Below are positions 34,042 through 41,035 of a DNA stretch of 64,000 nucleotides, one piece after another. The notes beneath the pieces are model-generated. The model was not told the DNA's origin. It worked only from the letters and a program-made list of their open reading frames with translations, and made no database searches. The translations under genes and the position numbers were made by a program. Positions within the stretch are counted from its first letter, which is position 1. The number at the start of each line of letters is the position of its first letter. The stretch is from Candidatus Bathyarchaeota archaeon (lineage in GTDB: Archaea; Thermoproteota; Bathyarchaeia; TCS64): the NCBI GenBank assembly GCA_026014815.1, contig JAOZHP010000151.1, positions 62,001 through 126,000 of the forward strand, written 5' to 3'.

Positions 34042-35304
34042 CTAAACACCATCCTTCCTAAAACGAACCCATTCCCCAAGAGAAACACCATTAATTAACC
34101 AACCAAAATCAGTCCAAGCTCTACTATGAGGCTGCCCACTATTAGCCCACCAAGGACGATGCTCAAAAGCAGAATCCGGCAACCCAAACCCGAGTATCTC
34201 CTCAACTTCATCATACGACAGAGTAACTACATCATCAGAACACTCATCAAGATACTCTCCAATCTTCCTGTACTTACCGGAATAACCTGTTTTTTTACCC
34301 GATGATCTTGGAATTGATTTGTTCCATGGAGGCTTCACTTTCCCAATAAGTTTCGGTTCAATAGCATCAATGTCAGTTGTTTCATGGAAATATAGCTCAA
34401 CCAAAAAACCGTCCTTGACTTTTTCAAGAATCAGGTTATTTATTCTACAGTTCGTTTGCTGACCGCCGTCAAAACAGTTCCTCGGTGAAATGTTCCCATA
34501 TCCCTGATTGAAACGCTTGCCAAGGTCATCCGCTTTTCCAATATACATCCAGTCCCCATTAATCCTAATTGCGTACACTCCCTTTGAACCATTATAATTA
34601 GATGGAATCCGGAAAGAACAGAACGGACCTAGCCCATAAGAATGAAGGCTCAAACCCTTTGTGTTGTTATAACGTTTGTCAGGGTTATGCTCATAAACAG
34701 AACCAGACTCATCTCTAGCTGGCTCTATATTACAAATCTTCATAAATCGATACCCCAAAATCCTAGAAGTACTTGAGTTGTCAAACAATCTAAGCAATCT
34801 AAACTGCTCCTCACTTAACACAAGCTCAGAATTTCTGTGCTCAGTGAAAACCATCGCCTCCTCCCAGTCCCCCTTCCTAACACTCGTAGCTAAGCCCACC
34901 CTAACCCCCCTTTCTCTAAGCTTAGTCATCAGCTTCGCCATATTGAAAAGATAAACCTGAGAAATAATCAATGGGCGAGTCTTCCCACGGGAACTGGAAA
35001 GATCGCCCTCCGCACCAGTCATAACAAGATAATAATCAGCAAGATGATCAGGGTTGATATCCAGAATATTCTCCTTTTTCCCGTAGAGCTTAACATTAAC
35101 AGATTTACCCTTCAAAGAACCCTCGATAAAACAACCGTCAATACCCTTAGCCGTTGCAGATAGCTCCAACTCTATAATGAAAATCTTGGAAGAGATATAA
35201 TCCCCTATATGCCCAATCAAAGCAGGTCTACCAATAATCCCAGCGATCTCCTCAGAAACCCGATTCCTCTCAGAAACCAGATTAGCCAACCTTTCTAAAC
35301 TCAT
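34042..35304 (-). CDS. Predicted three-domain nuclease: DUF6998-like, GIY-YIG, DUF7662-like
   Basis: 420 residues. Residues 1-170 resemble DUF6998, a PD-(D/E)XK-like domain (GHIGDYISSKIF...GIDG...SVNVKLY). Residues 241-330 are GIY-YIG (GVYAI 242-246, MYIGKA 253-258, R264, E316 in IEPKLI). Residues 365-417 resemble DUF7662 (LPDSAFEHRPWWANSG...WLINGVSLGEWVRF). ATG 35304 has GGTGG 8-9 nt upstream. First gene of the operon. It may be a second restriction nuclease, or a helper of the type I enzyme. Confidence 0.7.
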   Translation of the reverse strand: MSLERLANLVSERNRVSEEIAGIIGRPALIGHIGDYISSKIFIIELELSATAKGIDGCFIEGSLKGKSVNVKLYGKKENILDINPDHLADYYLVMTGAEGDLSSSRGKTRPLIISQVYLFNMAKLMTKLRERGVRVGLATSVRKGDWEEAMVFTEHRNSELVLSEEQFRLLRLFDNSSTSRILGYRFMKICNIEPARDESGSVYEHNPDKRYNNTKGLSLHSYGLGPFCSFRIPSNYNGSKGVYAIRINGDWMYIGKADDLGKRFNQGYGNISPRNCFDGGQQTNCRINNLILEKVKDGFLVELYFHETTDIDAIEPKLIGKVKPPWNKSIPRSSGKKTGYSGKYRKIGEYLDECSDDVVTLSYDEVEEILGFGLPDSAFEHRPWWANSGQPHSRAWTDFGWLINGVSLGEWVRFRKDGV

Positions 35305-35328
35305 AAACCAGCCACCTACATATTAGAT

Positions 35329-35627
35329 TCAGATAAACTTGAAAAAATTAACTATGCAAACAAAGAACTTAATCAATACAAGAAAACCAACCTAGACAAC
35401 ATATAGAACAAAGACGAATCTCTAGAACTGGAGAACCTACCGGAACCGGAGGTACTTGCATCTGAAATCATCGAGAACCTGGAGGACACCATTGAACAGG
35501 TTCACAGTCGAATACATGAACCACCAAGATTCTCCTTTTGTCTCAGAACGAAAAAAGGTACTATCTTTAAAGTCAGAAAAATCCTAGAATGGCGTTCGCA
35601 GTACTATAAATACGTTCGCACATAGCG
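35329..35627 (+). pseudogene. Degenerate tail of an hsdM-like gene (remnant 1)
   Basis: The plus-strand frame holds KDESLELENLPEPEVLASEIIENLED, typical of the C-terminus of type I M subunits of a different subfamily from the intact hsdM here. The usual DI-x-W before KDE reads DNI then TAG at the tryptophan position, a TGG to TAG nonsense change, and the tail after 35510 diverges. It faces the start of the operon on the other strand. Confidence 0.6.
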
Positions 35628-35681
35628 AACAGTGCCGGGATGGGACCGTCCACAATCAAAGGCAGAATCAAAAATCATACA

Positions 35682-35827
35682 TGACACCACAGGCGCCCTC
35701 AACCTAGGCAAACAACAGGCATCCTAATCGTAGACGGAGGCACCTCAGAGACCTCCTCGACTTCGAAAACAAGGAAAACATCAAAATAGTGATGAACGGA
35801 GGCATCATCGAAGCAGATAGACACTAG
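35682..35827 (+). pseudogene. Decayed C-terminus of an amidohydrolase
   Basis: The last 26 codons read DLLDFENKENIKIVMNGG and a few more residues to TAG 35827, the usual end of imidazolonepropionase/prolidase-like amidohydrolases. The preceding GILIVDGGTS is in another frame, so at least one frameshift has occurred. Only a scrap of the gene remains. Confidence 0.45.
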
Positions 35828-35884
35828 AGCACCAAGGGGATCATCTTCAGATACAATTTTCTTTATGTACATCTACATATACTT

Positions 35885-36127
35885 GTGCCATCCAAGAGCA
35901 TACACATCACAGAAGAGGTATACCTGCTCCTCACAAAGATGAAGCTAACCGGAGAAAGCTTCAGCGACACAATCAAAAGACTCGCCAAACGAGAAAGCGT
36001 CCTAGACGCCGCAGGTCTCTGGAAAGATGTACCCAAGAAAGAGATAGACGAGTTCTGGGCAGCAATCCATGATACACGGAGAAAATTAAGCAAGTCAACG
36101 CGGACAAGACCCAATATAAATCACTGA
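35885..36127 (+). CDS. VapB-family antitoxin without a toxin partner
   Basis: 80 residues, GTG start at 35885 after a TATA-like ACATATACT (35874-35882). SKSIHITEEVYLLLTKMKLTGESFSDTIKRLAKRE is the ribbon-helix-helix-type VAPB_antitox domain, and the tail (LDAAGLWKDVPKKEIDEFW) is the part that would wrap a PIN toxin. The next 75 bases hold no PIN gene; the dipeptidase fragment follows at once, so the toxin may have been lost by the insertion. Confidence 0.7.
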   Translation: MPSKSIHITEEVYLLLTKMKLTGESFSDTIKRLAKRESVLDAAGLWKDVPKKEIDEFWAAIHDTRRKLSKSTRTRPNINH

Positions 36128-36202
36128 AACCGTTTTACTCACAGAGAAAACGCGTGACAATGATAAGTCTCTGTTCATTAAAACAGTCACCTATACAATA
36201 AA

Positions 36203-36362
36203 CTAAGAAAACCAAGAGAATGGATAGACGCTAGCCGCAGACCTCTTTTATCAGCCGCAGATGGTTCCTGCCCAGGATATCTAGAATATCTTCGAGGCTG
36301 TACTCTCGCCTCACCAGCTCCTCCGTTATGTTGGGCATCTTGGTTACATCCTCCAGTCCAAC
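36203..36362 (-). repeat. Left direct repeat: displaced 3' end of the dipeptidase gene
   Basis: Matches 38519-38676 with about 16 differences in 158 positions, in the same orientation. The part 36231-36362 encodes, on the minus strand, the last 43 residues of the M19 dipeptidase and its stop codon, and every coding difference is synonymous. The similarity also includes about 27 nt past the stop. It ends abruptly at 36362, where an hsdM tail begins. Read as an attachment-site-like copy left by an insertion. Confidence 0.8.
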
Positions 36363-36509
36363 TTCGACATCACATGGATCAAAGACGAATCACTCGAAGA
36401 ACTCGAAAACCTACCAGACCCAGAAATACTAGCAGCAGAAATCATAGAAAACCTAGAAGACGCTTTGGAGCAGTTCAGGGCAATACAGGAAACCTTGGAA
36501 GAAGAATAA
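36360..36509 (+). pseudogene. Tail of an hsdM-like gene (remnant 2)
   Basis: Open frame from the repeat junction to TAA 36507-36509: NFDITWIKDESLEELENLP, then PEILAAEIIENLEDALEQF and a short acidic end. It is the C-terminal 49 residues of a type I M subunit, homologous to remnant 1 but intact in frame. The rest of the gene is missing; the break coincides with the end of the dipeptidase copy. Confidence 0.65.
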
Positions 36510-36547
36510 ACCTTCTTTTCGTCTTTTGATTATAATATACCATAAAA

Positions 36548-36619
36548 CGGTATACTGCAATCAAAAATAGAAATAATTATTTATTGTTTTCATTACAGTA
36601 TACCGTAAAAGGGTATACT
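36548..36619. promoter_or_regulatory. Inverted-repeat operators of the abiE operon
   Basis: CGGTATACTG (36548-36557) and CAGTATACCG (36596-36605) are exact inverted copies 38 bp apart. A third half, GGGTATACT (36611-36619), abuts the abiEi ATG. AbiEi antitoxins are known to repress their operon by binding inverted repeats, so these are probable sites. Confidence 0.6.
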
Positions 36620-37432
36620 ATGATCAAAAACAGCAAAGAACACTCGCAAGAAACCCTCTACAACTGGATACTAAAACGGAATTCAGCAACAAATGAGGAG
36701 ATCATTTCCCAGTTCAAAAACAGCCCAGACCCCAAATACATCTACATCAAGTACCTCAATCCTCTCCTCAAAAGAGGAAAAATTGACAGAGTACGACGAG
36801 GCCTCTACACTGCCATCGACCCAATAACCGAGAGACCGGCAGCAGACCCCATCATCGTTGCCTCCAAGATCAGAGAAAACTACTATCTCGGATACTACAC
36901 CGCCCTAACACTCCACGGCACAGCGTACAGCGCCAGAACACAGACCCACATATGTGTTAACCCGAGCCACAAATTCAAAGAGTTCCACTATAACGGCGTC
37001 ACATACACACCAATCTACACAGAGGACACAGAAACCAACATCCAGACCATAAACCACCGGGGACACCAAGTCCGAGTATGCGGAAAAGAAAGATTACTCA
37101 TAGAACTCGTAGACAAACCTGAACGCGTCGGAGGATGGGAGCAGGCACTAAAAAGCCTCGAAAGCCTAGGCGGCATAGACTACGACCAGATACCCACACT
37201 GCTCAGGAAAAAAGACACCCAAATCGTAACACGAAAAACAGGATACATACTGGAACTCCTCCAGCAACACAGCATCTACCACAAACACCTACCACAGGAA
37301 ACACAACAAGAAATACAGAACATGATAAAAGGCCAACCAGAATACCTAGAAAAAACCAAGTCCGGGCCACTAAACAAAAAATGGATGCTATACATTCAAC
37401 CCCGATTCACCGAGTACCTCCGAGGAATCTAA
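36620..37432 (+). CDS. abiEi: AbiEi antitoxin / transcriptional repressor
   Basis: 270 residues from ATG 36620. Residues 10-65 are a winged helix (TLYNWILKRNSATNEEIISQF...LNPLLKRGKIDRVRRGLYTA), followed by the AbiEi C-terminal domain (YYLGYYTALTLHGTAYS...GKERLLIELVDKPERVGGWEQALKSLESL). It neutralises AbiEii and represses the operon. The toxin gene starts one base after its stop. Bracketed by the dipeptidase repeats. Confidence 0.85.
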   Translation: MIKNSKEHSQETLYNWILKRNSATNEEIISQFKNSPDPKYIYIKYLNPLLKRGKIDRVRRGLYTAIDPITERPAADPIIVASKIRENYYLGYYTALTLHGTAYSARTQTHICVNPSHKFKEFHYNGVTYTPIYTEDTETNIQTINHRGHQVRVCGKERLLIELVDKPERVGGWEQALKSLESLGGIDYDQIPTLLRKKDTQIVTRKTGYILELLQQHSIYHKHLPQETQQEIQNMIKGQPEYLEKTKSGPLNKKWMLYIQPRFTEYLRGI

Positions 37433-37433
37433 A

Positions 37434-38363
37434 ATGAGCAGCTACGACTACAGACAACTGGAATCCAAGTACCAATACAATCCCCCACAAATCGAAAAAG
37501 TATGCAGAATAAGCGACATCCTAGAAACCATCTCACAGATACCATTCCTAAGTGAAAGACTATCCCTGTACGGGGGAACCGCCCTGAACATCATCCACTT
37601 CCCACAGATCCAACGCCTCAGCGTGGACATCGACTTCAACTACCGCCACCAAGGCGAAACCAAAGACTGGGGAAAAATACGCAAAGAGATCGATGAAGCC
37701 ACTAAACAGATCCTAGAAGCACAGACATACAAACCAGACGACATCAAGATCGACGCATCATATCCCCTGAGCAGGTTCACAGTCAAGTACAAGAACCACC
37801 AAGGAGTCAACGACACATTCAAAATCGAGACAGGTTACATGCGCCGCACACCTATCCTTGAAACAGACGCACACATGGACTTCCACCACATAGGCACCGG
37901 CAGAACCCTAAAAGTAAAGACTCCGAAAACAGAGGAACTCTACGCCAATAAACTGGTGACCCTGCTGTCAAGAGCCACTCCCAGAGACCTCTACGACGTC
38001 AATATCATCGCAAGTACTCCAGTGGACAGGGACACCCTGAGAAAATGCGTCATCCTTGAAAGCCTAATGAGTCTTCAGGAACCAATCACGAAGGTTGATA
38101 CCAGAAAAATCGTCAAAAGCACCCCCCTCGACGAAAGCCTCAAGTCAGTACTGAGAATAAAACAGAGACCAGATATCGAAAAGATACGGGAAAACGTGGT
38201 CCAGTTCAGCGAAACCCTGATCAGCAACCTAACAAAAAACGAGAGAGAATGCATAGACCACTTCTATACCCTGAGACAGTTCCAACCCGAACTCCTAGAG
38301 CTAACTGAAATAAATTCTCAGATAAACAGTCATCCCGCTATTCTCTGGGCACTAAAAAACTAG
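37434..38363 (+). CDS. abiEii: AbiEii toxin, nucleotidyltransferase
   Basis: 309 residues. GGTALNIIHFPQIQRLSVDIDFN is the DNA-polymerase-beta-type nucleotidyltransferase motif (G-G/S followed by DxD) of AbiEii/MenT toxins, and KTEELYANKLVTLLSRATPRDLYDV is the downstream catalytic-support segment. Family members arrest growth on phage infection by modifying tRNA or related targets; the target here is unknown. Motifs look intact. Confidence 0.85.
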   Translation: MSSYDYRQLESKYQYNPPQIEKVCRISDILETISQIPFLSERLSLYGGTALNIIHFPQIQRLSVDIDFNYRHQGETKDWGKIRKEIDEATKQILEAQTYKPDDIKIDASYPLSRFTVKYKNHQGVNDTFKIETGYMRRTPILETDAHMDFHHIGTGRTLKVKTPKTEELYANKLVTLLSRATPRDLYDVNIIASTPVDRDTLRKCVILESLMSLQEPITKVDTRKIVKSTPLDESLKSVLRIKQRPDIEKIRENVVQFSETLISNLTKNERECIDHFYTLRQFQPELLELTEINSQINSHPAILWALKN

Positions 38364-38518
38364 AAACTATTTCCCAGCTCCTTGAAAACCCAGCAAACCT
38401 AGGTATAATCCGAGGTTCTCTGTCAAGAACCGGTATCTCCGAGTATCTAAGATAGGTATGACTACGAATCAAAACATCGTAACAACGTTCACCGAGGCAA
38501 TTAACCGTACAAGGCGGG

Positions 38519-38676
38519 CTAAGAAGACCAAGAGAATTGATGGAGCTAGCCACACACCTCTTTTATCAGCCTCAGATGGTTCCTGCCGAGGATATCAAGG
38601 ATGTCCTCAAGGCTGTACTCCCGTCTCACCAGCTCCTCCGTTATGTTGGGCATCTTGGTTACATCCTCCAGTCCGA
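38519..38676 (-). repeat. Right direct repeat: functional 3' end of the dipeptidase gene
   Basis: Partner of 36203-36362. This copy is joined to the complete dipeptidase gene and includes about 27 nt beyond its stop codon. Confidence 0.8.
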
Positions 38677-39544
38677 CAGGCGTGTACGGAATTCCATCAA
38701 AGTCTGAGCCGAGGCCTACGTGCTTTGGTCCTACAAGGTCTACGATGTGGTCAATATGGTCTACAACACCTTGCACTGTGGCCAGCTCAGGGTGAACGAA
38801 GCTTGGGGCAAAGTTCATCCCCATCACGCCGCCGTCATCAGCAAGCGCCCTGATCATGTCATCCGTCATGTTTCTGGGGTGGTGACAGACGGCTCTGCTG
38901 TTGCTGTGACTCGCGATGACAGGCATACTCGTCTGGTCCATCACGTCCCAGAACCCCTCGTCGTTCAGGTGACTCACGTCGATGATGACGCCGAGGCGAT
39001 CAAGCATCTCCACCGCCTCCACCCCCAGCTTACTTAAACCTCCACCCGTCCGGTTATCCGCTACCCCATCAGCCAGCGGGTTCCTGAGGCTGTGAACGAG
39101 GCCCACCATCCTTACGCCGAGGCGGTGGAAGACCCTGAGCATCTCCACCTTTCCCTCGATGACGTCAGCGCCCTCGATGCTCAGCAGCCCAGCCACCTTG
39201 CCGTCCTTCTTTGCCTGAAGTATCTCGTCATGCGTCGTCACGGGTACGATGCTCTTCTTGTTCGCCTCACATTCAGTGTAGAATCTGTCGATCATCTCAA
39301 GCGCTGTGCGGAGGGGGTGCCTCGGCATCCTGCTCCTCTCGCTGCTGACGGCGAAGACTTGACATGTGACGCCTCCCTCCTTGAGCCGGGGGATATCCAG
39401 GTGTCCAACGCTGGACTTGATTCCCATCCCGATGTTGCTCCTGTCCTCCCACATGCTGTCCTTGGGCCGCGTGAACTCAGGCAACAGGCATTTGAGGGTG
39501 TCGCAGTGGGTGTCCACCACCACTGCCTCGCTGTGAAGTGTCAT
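38546..39544 (-). CDS. Membrane-dipeptidase family (M19) dipeptidase
   Basis: 332 residues from ATG 39544 (MTLHSEAVVVDTHCDT); an earlier start at 39583 is less likely. Zinc ligands: the DTHCDT histidine and aspartate, bridging glutamate in SIEGAD, histidines in IIDVSHLN and VIASHSNSRAV, aspartate in GLGSDFDG. Hydrolyses dipeptides, often with a D-residue at the C-side. Its last 43 codons are duplicated at 36231-36362, so the 3' end may have been supplied by an inserted element. Confidence 0.92.
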   Translation of the reverse strand: MTLHSEAVVVDTHCDTLKCLLPEFTRPKDSMWEDRSNIGMGIKSSVGHLDIPRLKEGGVTCQVFAVSSERSRMPRHPLRTALEMIDRFYTECEANKKSIVPVTTHDEILQAKKDGKVAGLLSIEGADVIEGKVEMLRVFHRLGVRMVGLVHSLRNPLADGVADNRTGGGLSKLGVEAVEMLDRLGVIIDVSHLNDEGFWDVMDQTSMPVIASHSNSRAVCHHPRNMTDDMIRALADDGGVMGMNFAPSFVHPELATVQGVVDHIDHIVDLVGPKHVGLGSDFDGIPYTPVGLEDVTKMPNITEELVRREYSLEDILDILGRNHLRLIKEVCG

Positions 39545-39650
39545 GTGATCCAAAACAATCCCTAATCCATCTTGGTGAACCATGTAAATAGGGTTAACCC
39601 TCAGGTCGAAGCCGTTAAATCCGCTTCAGGTGGCATCTAGTGGGATTCAC

Positions 39651-40049
39651 ATGGTAAACGTACCAGAAAACATCATGGAAGCATTCACCTCTCAACAAGT
39701 CATCCCAATGGCCACCGTCAACAGTGACGGAGTCCCCAACGTCATCTACGTGGGCATGTGGTGGTGGGAGAACCCCGAGACCCTATGCGTCATCAACAAC
39801 TACCTCAACAAGACCCTCACCAACATCAACCATAACGGCTGGGTCAGCTTCGTCTGCTACGGCAAAAACGGCAGCTACCAACTCAAATGCAAAGCCGAAG
39901 ACGTAACAGAGGGCCCCATCTACATGAAAGGCCACAAGATAGCCACCGACCGCGACAAACCCTACCTAGGAAGATCAGTGATAACTTGCAAGGTAACGGA
40001 GATCTATCAGGGATCAGGTGGAAAAGGCGCAGGCGACAAACTCGCCTAA
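39651..40049 (+). CDS. Pyridoxamine 5'-phosphate oxidase-like flavin protein
   Basis: 132 residues from ATG 39651; an in-frame GTG at 39630 is possible. ENIMEAFTSQQVIPMATVNSDGVPNVIYVGMWWW...NNYLNKTLTNINHNGWVSFVCYG is the split-barrel fold of the PPOX family, which binds FMN or F420. The reaction is unknown. Convergent with the DUF2153 gene one base after its stop. Confidence 0.8.
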   Translation: MVNVPENIMEAFTSQQVIPMATVNSDGVPNVIYVGMWWWENPETLCVINNYLNKTLTNINHNGWVSFVCYGKNGSYQLKCKAEDVTEGPIYMKGHKIATDRDKPYLGRSVITCKVTEIYQGSGGKGAGDKLA

Positions 40050-40050
40050 C

Positions 40051-40380
40051 TTAGATAACGAACCGGTGAGGATCCTCTTCACGCTGCTTGCCAAGACCCT
40101 TCTTCATGCCGATGTCCGTGATGTCCCTGTCGTGCTCCACGAATTTTATCACCATGTCTATGATGGTGTCGCTCATCTCTTGGAGCTCTTGCTGGTTGAA
40201 CTGGCTCATAATCTCTGGGCTGTTCACCCACTGCATCCAGCCGCTGAGGCTCTGCCCAAGACTGCCGAAGCTGAAACGCATGCCTTTCACAAGGTCCAGG
40301 CGGTCTAGGTCACGTTTCTCCCGTAGTTCTTTAAGTTGTTCCAGTGTTTTCTGGCTTCTATCGATCCAGCTTACGTTCAT
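40051..40380 (-). CDS. DUF2153-like archaeal protein
   Basis: 109 residues, mostly helical. The pattern SQKTLEQLKE...DRLDLVKGMRFSFGSLGQSLSGWMQWVNSPEIMSQF resembles DUF2153, an archaeal family of unknown role. No catalytic motif. Confidence 0.65.
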   Translation of the reverse strand: MNVSWIDRSQKTLEQLKELREKRDLDRLDLVKGMRFSFGSLGQSLSGWMQWVNSPEIMSQFNQQELQEMSDTIIDMVIKFVEHDRDITDIGMKKGLGKQREEDPHRFVI

Positions 40381-40472
40381 CTTGGCTTCGGGCTTAGATA
40401 GAATTGGTTTGTATTAAACAGTGTGGCACAGGTGAGGATTTAAATCTCTGCTTCAAGGTTAATTGACGTTGG

Positions 40473-40559
40473 GCCGGGGTCGCTTAGCCTGGAAGAGCGC
40501 CAGCCTGGAAAGCTGGTGTCCTCACGGACACAAGGGTTCAAATCCCTTTCCCGGCGCCA
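40473..40559 (+). tRNA. tRNA-Ser(GGA)
   Basis: 87 nt including an encoded CCA. Acceptor GCCGGGG pairs with TCCCGGC (last pair G-T), discriminator G. Anticodon stem CCAGC/GCTGG around loop CTGGAAA, anticodon GGA (reads UCC/UCU serine codons). Long variable arm GTCC-TCAC-GGAC and T arm AAGGG/CCCTT with TTCAAAT, as expected of a class II serine tRNA. No intron. A TATA-like ATTTAAAT at 40437-40444 sits about 30 nt upstream. An AT-rich pair of genes begins directly after it. Confidence 0.96.
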
Positions 40560-40618
40560 ATTTACATGTAAAAGTAAAAGTTGATAATTGGTTATATTCC
40601 GAAATATTCATGAAAAAA

Positions 40619-40978
40619 TTAGTCGGGAGTTTGTGCGACTGTTTGCTCCTGTTTAGGTAAGCTAACTATCTTTGAGCCACCAAGACCTTCCCGAGTAAAC
40701 TTTACTTTACCTTCTGCTTCTAACTCATTTACATAGTTGTTTATCGCGACTCTACTTATTGGGAATTTATACTGTTCTGAAAAAATCCTTCTCAGATCCT
40801 GTATGGTGTATCTAATTCCCGGATCGAGGCATTTGTATAATGCATTTTTACGGTCATTTTTTGTGGCATAGGTAGTGGCAAGGAAGATTTCTGAAAATTG
40901 TTCCTTTACAATCTTTAACATTTTTTCTTTTTCTGAGCCGACACTCGCAGGAACTTCTTTTTGTTTCTTTTTTGCCAT
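40619..40978 (-). CDS. Winged-helix regulator next to tRNA-Ser
   Basis: 119 residues from ATG 40978 (MAKKKQKEVPAS). The C-terminal half, YTIQDLRRIFSEQYKFPISRVAINNYVNELEAEGKVKFTREGLGGSKIVSL, is a winged helix-turn-helix; the N-terminus is basic and helical. Upstream lie a TATA-like CTTATTAAG (41007-41015, minus strand) and the palindrome at 40989-41006 covering the likely transcript start, so self-repression is expected. AT-rich compared with the flanks. Confidence 0.65.
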   Translation of the reverse strand: MAKKKQKEVPASVGSEKEKMLKIVKEQFSEIFLATTYATKNDRKNALYKCLDPGIRYTIQDLRRIFSEQYKFPISRVAINNYVNELEAEGKVKFTREGLGGSKIVSLPKQEQTVAQTPD

Positions 40979-40988
40979 ACTCATAGAA

Positions 40989-41006
40989 GTTGAAACGTGT
41001 TTCAAC
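40989..41006. promoter_or_regulatory. 18-bp inverted-repeat operator
   Basis: GTTGAAAC-GT-GTTTCAAC has perfect 8-bp arms. A further half site, GTTTCAAC, is at 41023-41030. Together they flank the TATA-like element of the winged-helix gene and lie between it and the metallopeptidase gene. Confidence 0.65.
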
Positions 41007-41035
41007 TTAATAAGAATTGTGTGTTTCAACCGTTA

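Noticed and set aside
38458-38853. 131-codon plus-strand frame after abiEii
   Set aside because: Antisense to the dipeptidase end; explained by the direct repeat.
40989-41030. GTTTCAAC repeats considered as CRISPR
   Set aside because: Only one palindrome and one half-site, spacing far too short for spacers, no cas genes. No CRISPR array was seen anywhere in the window.
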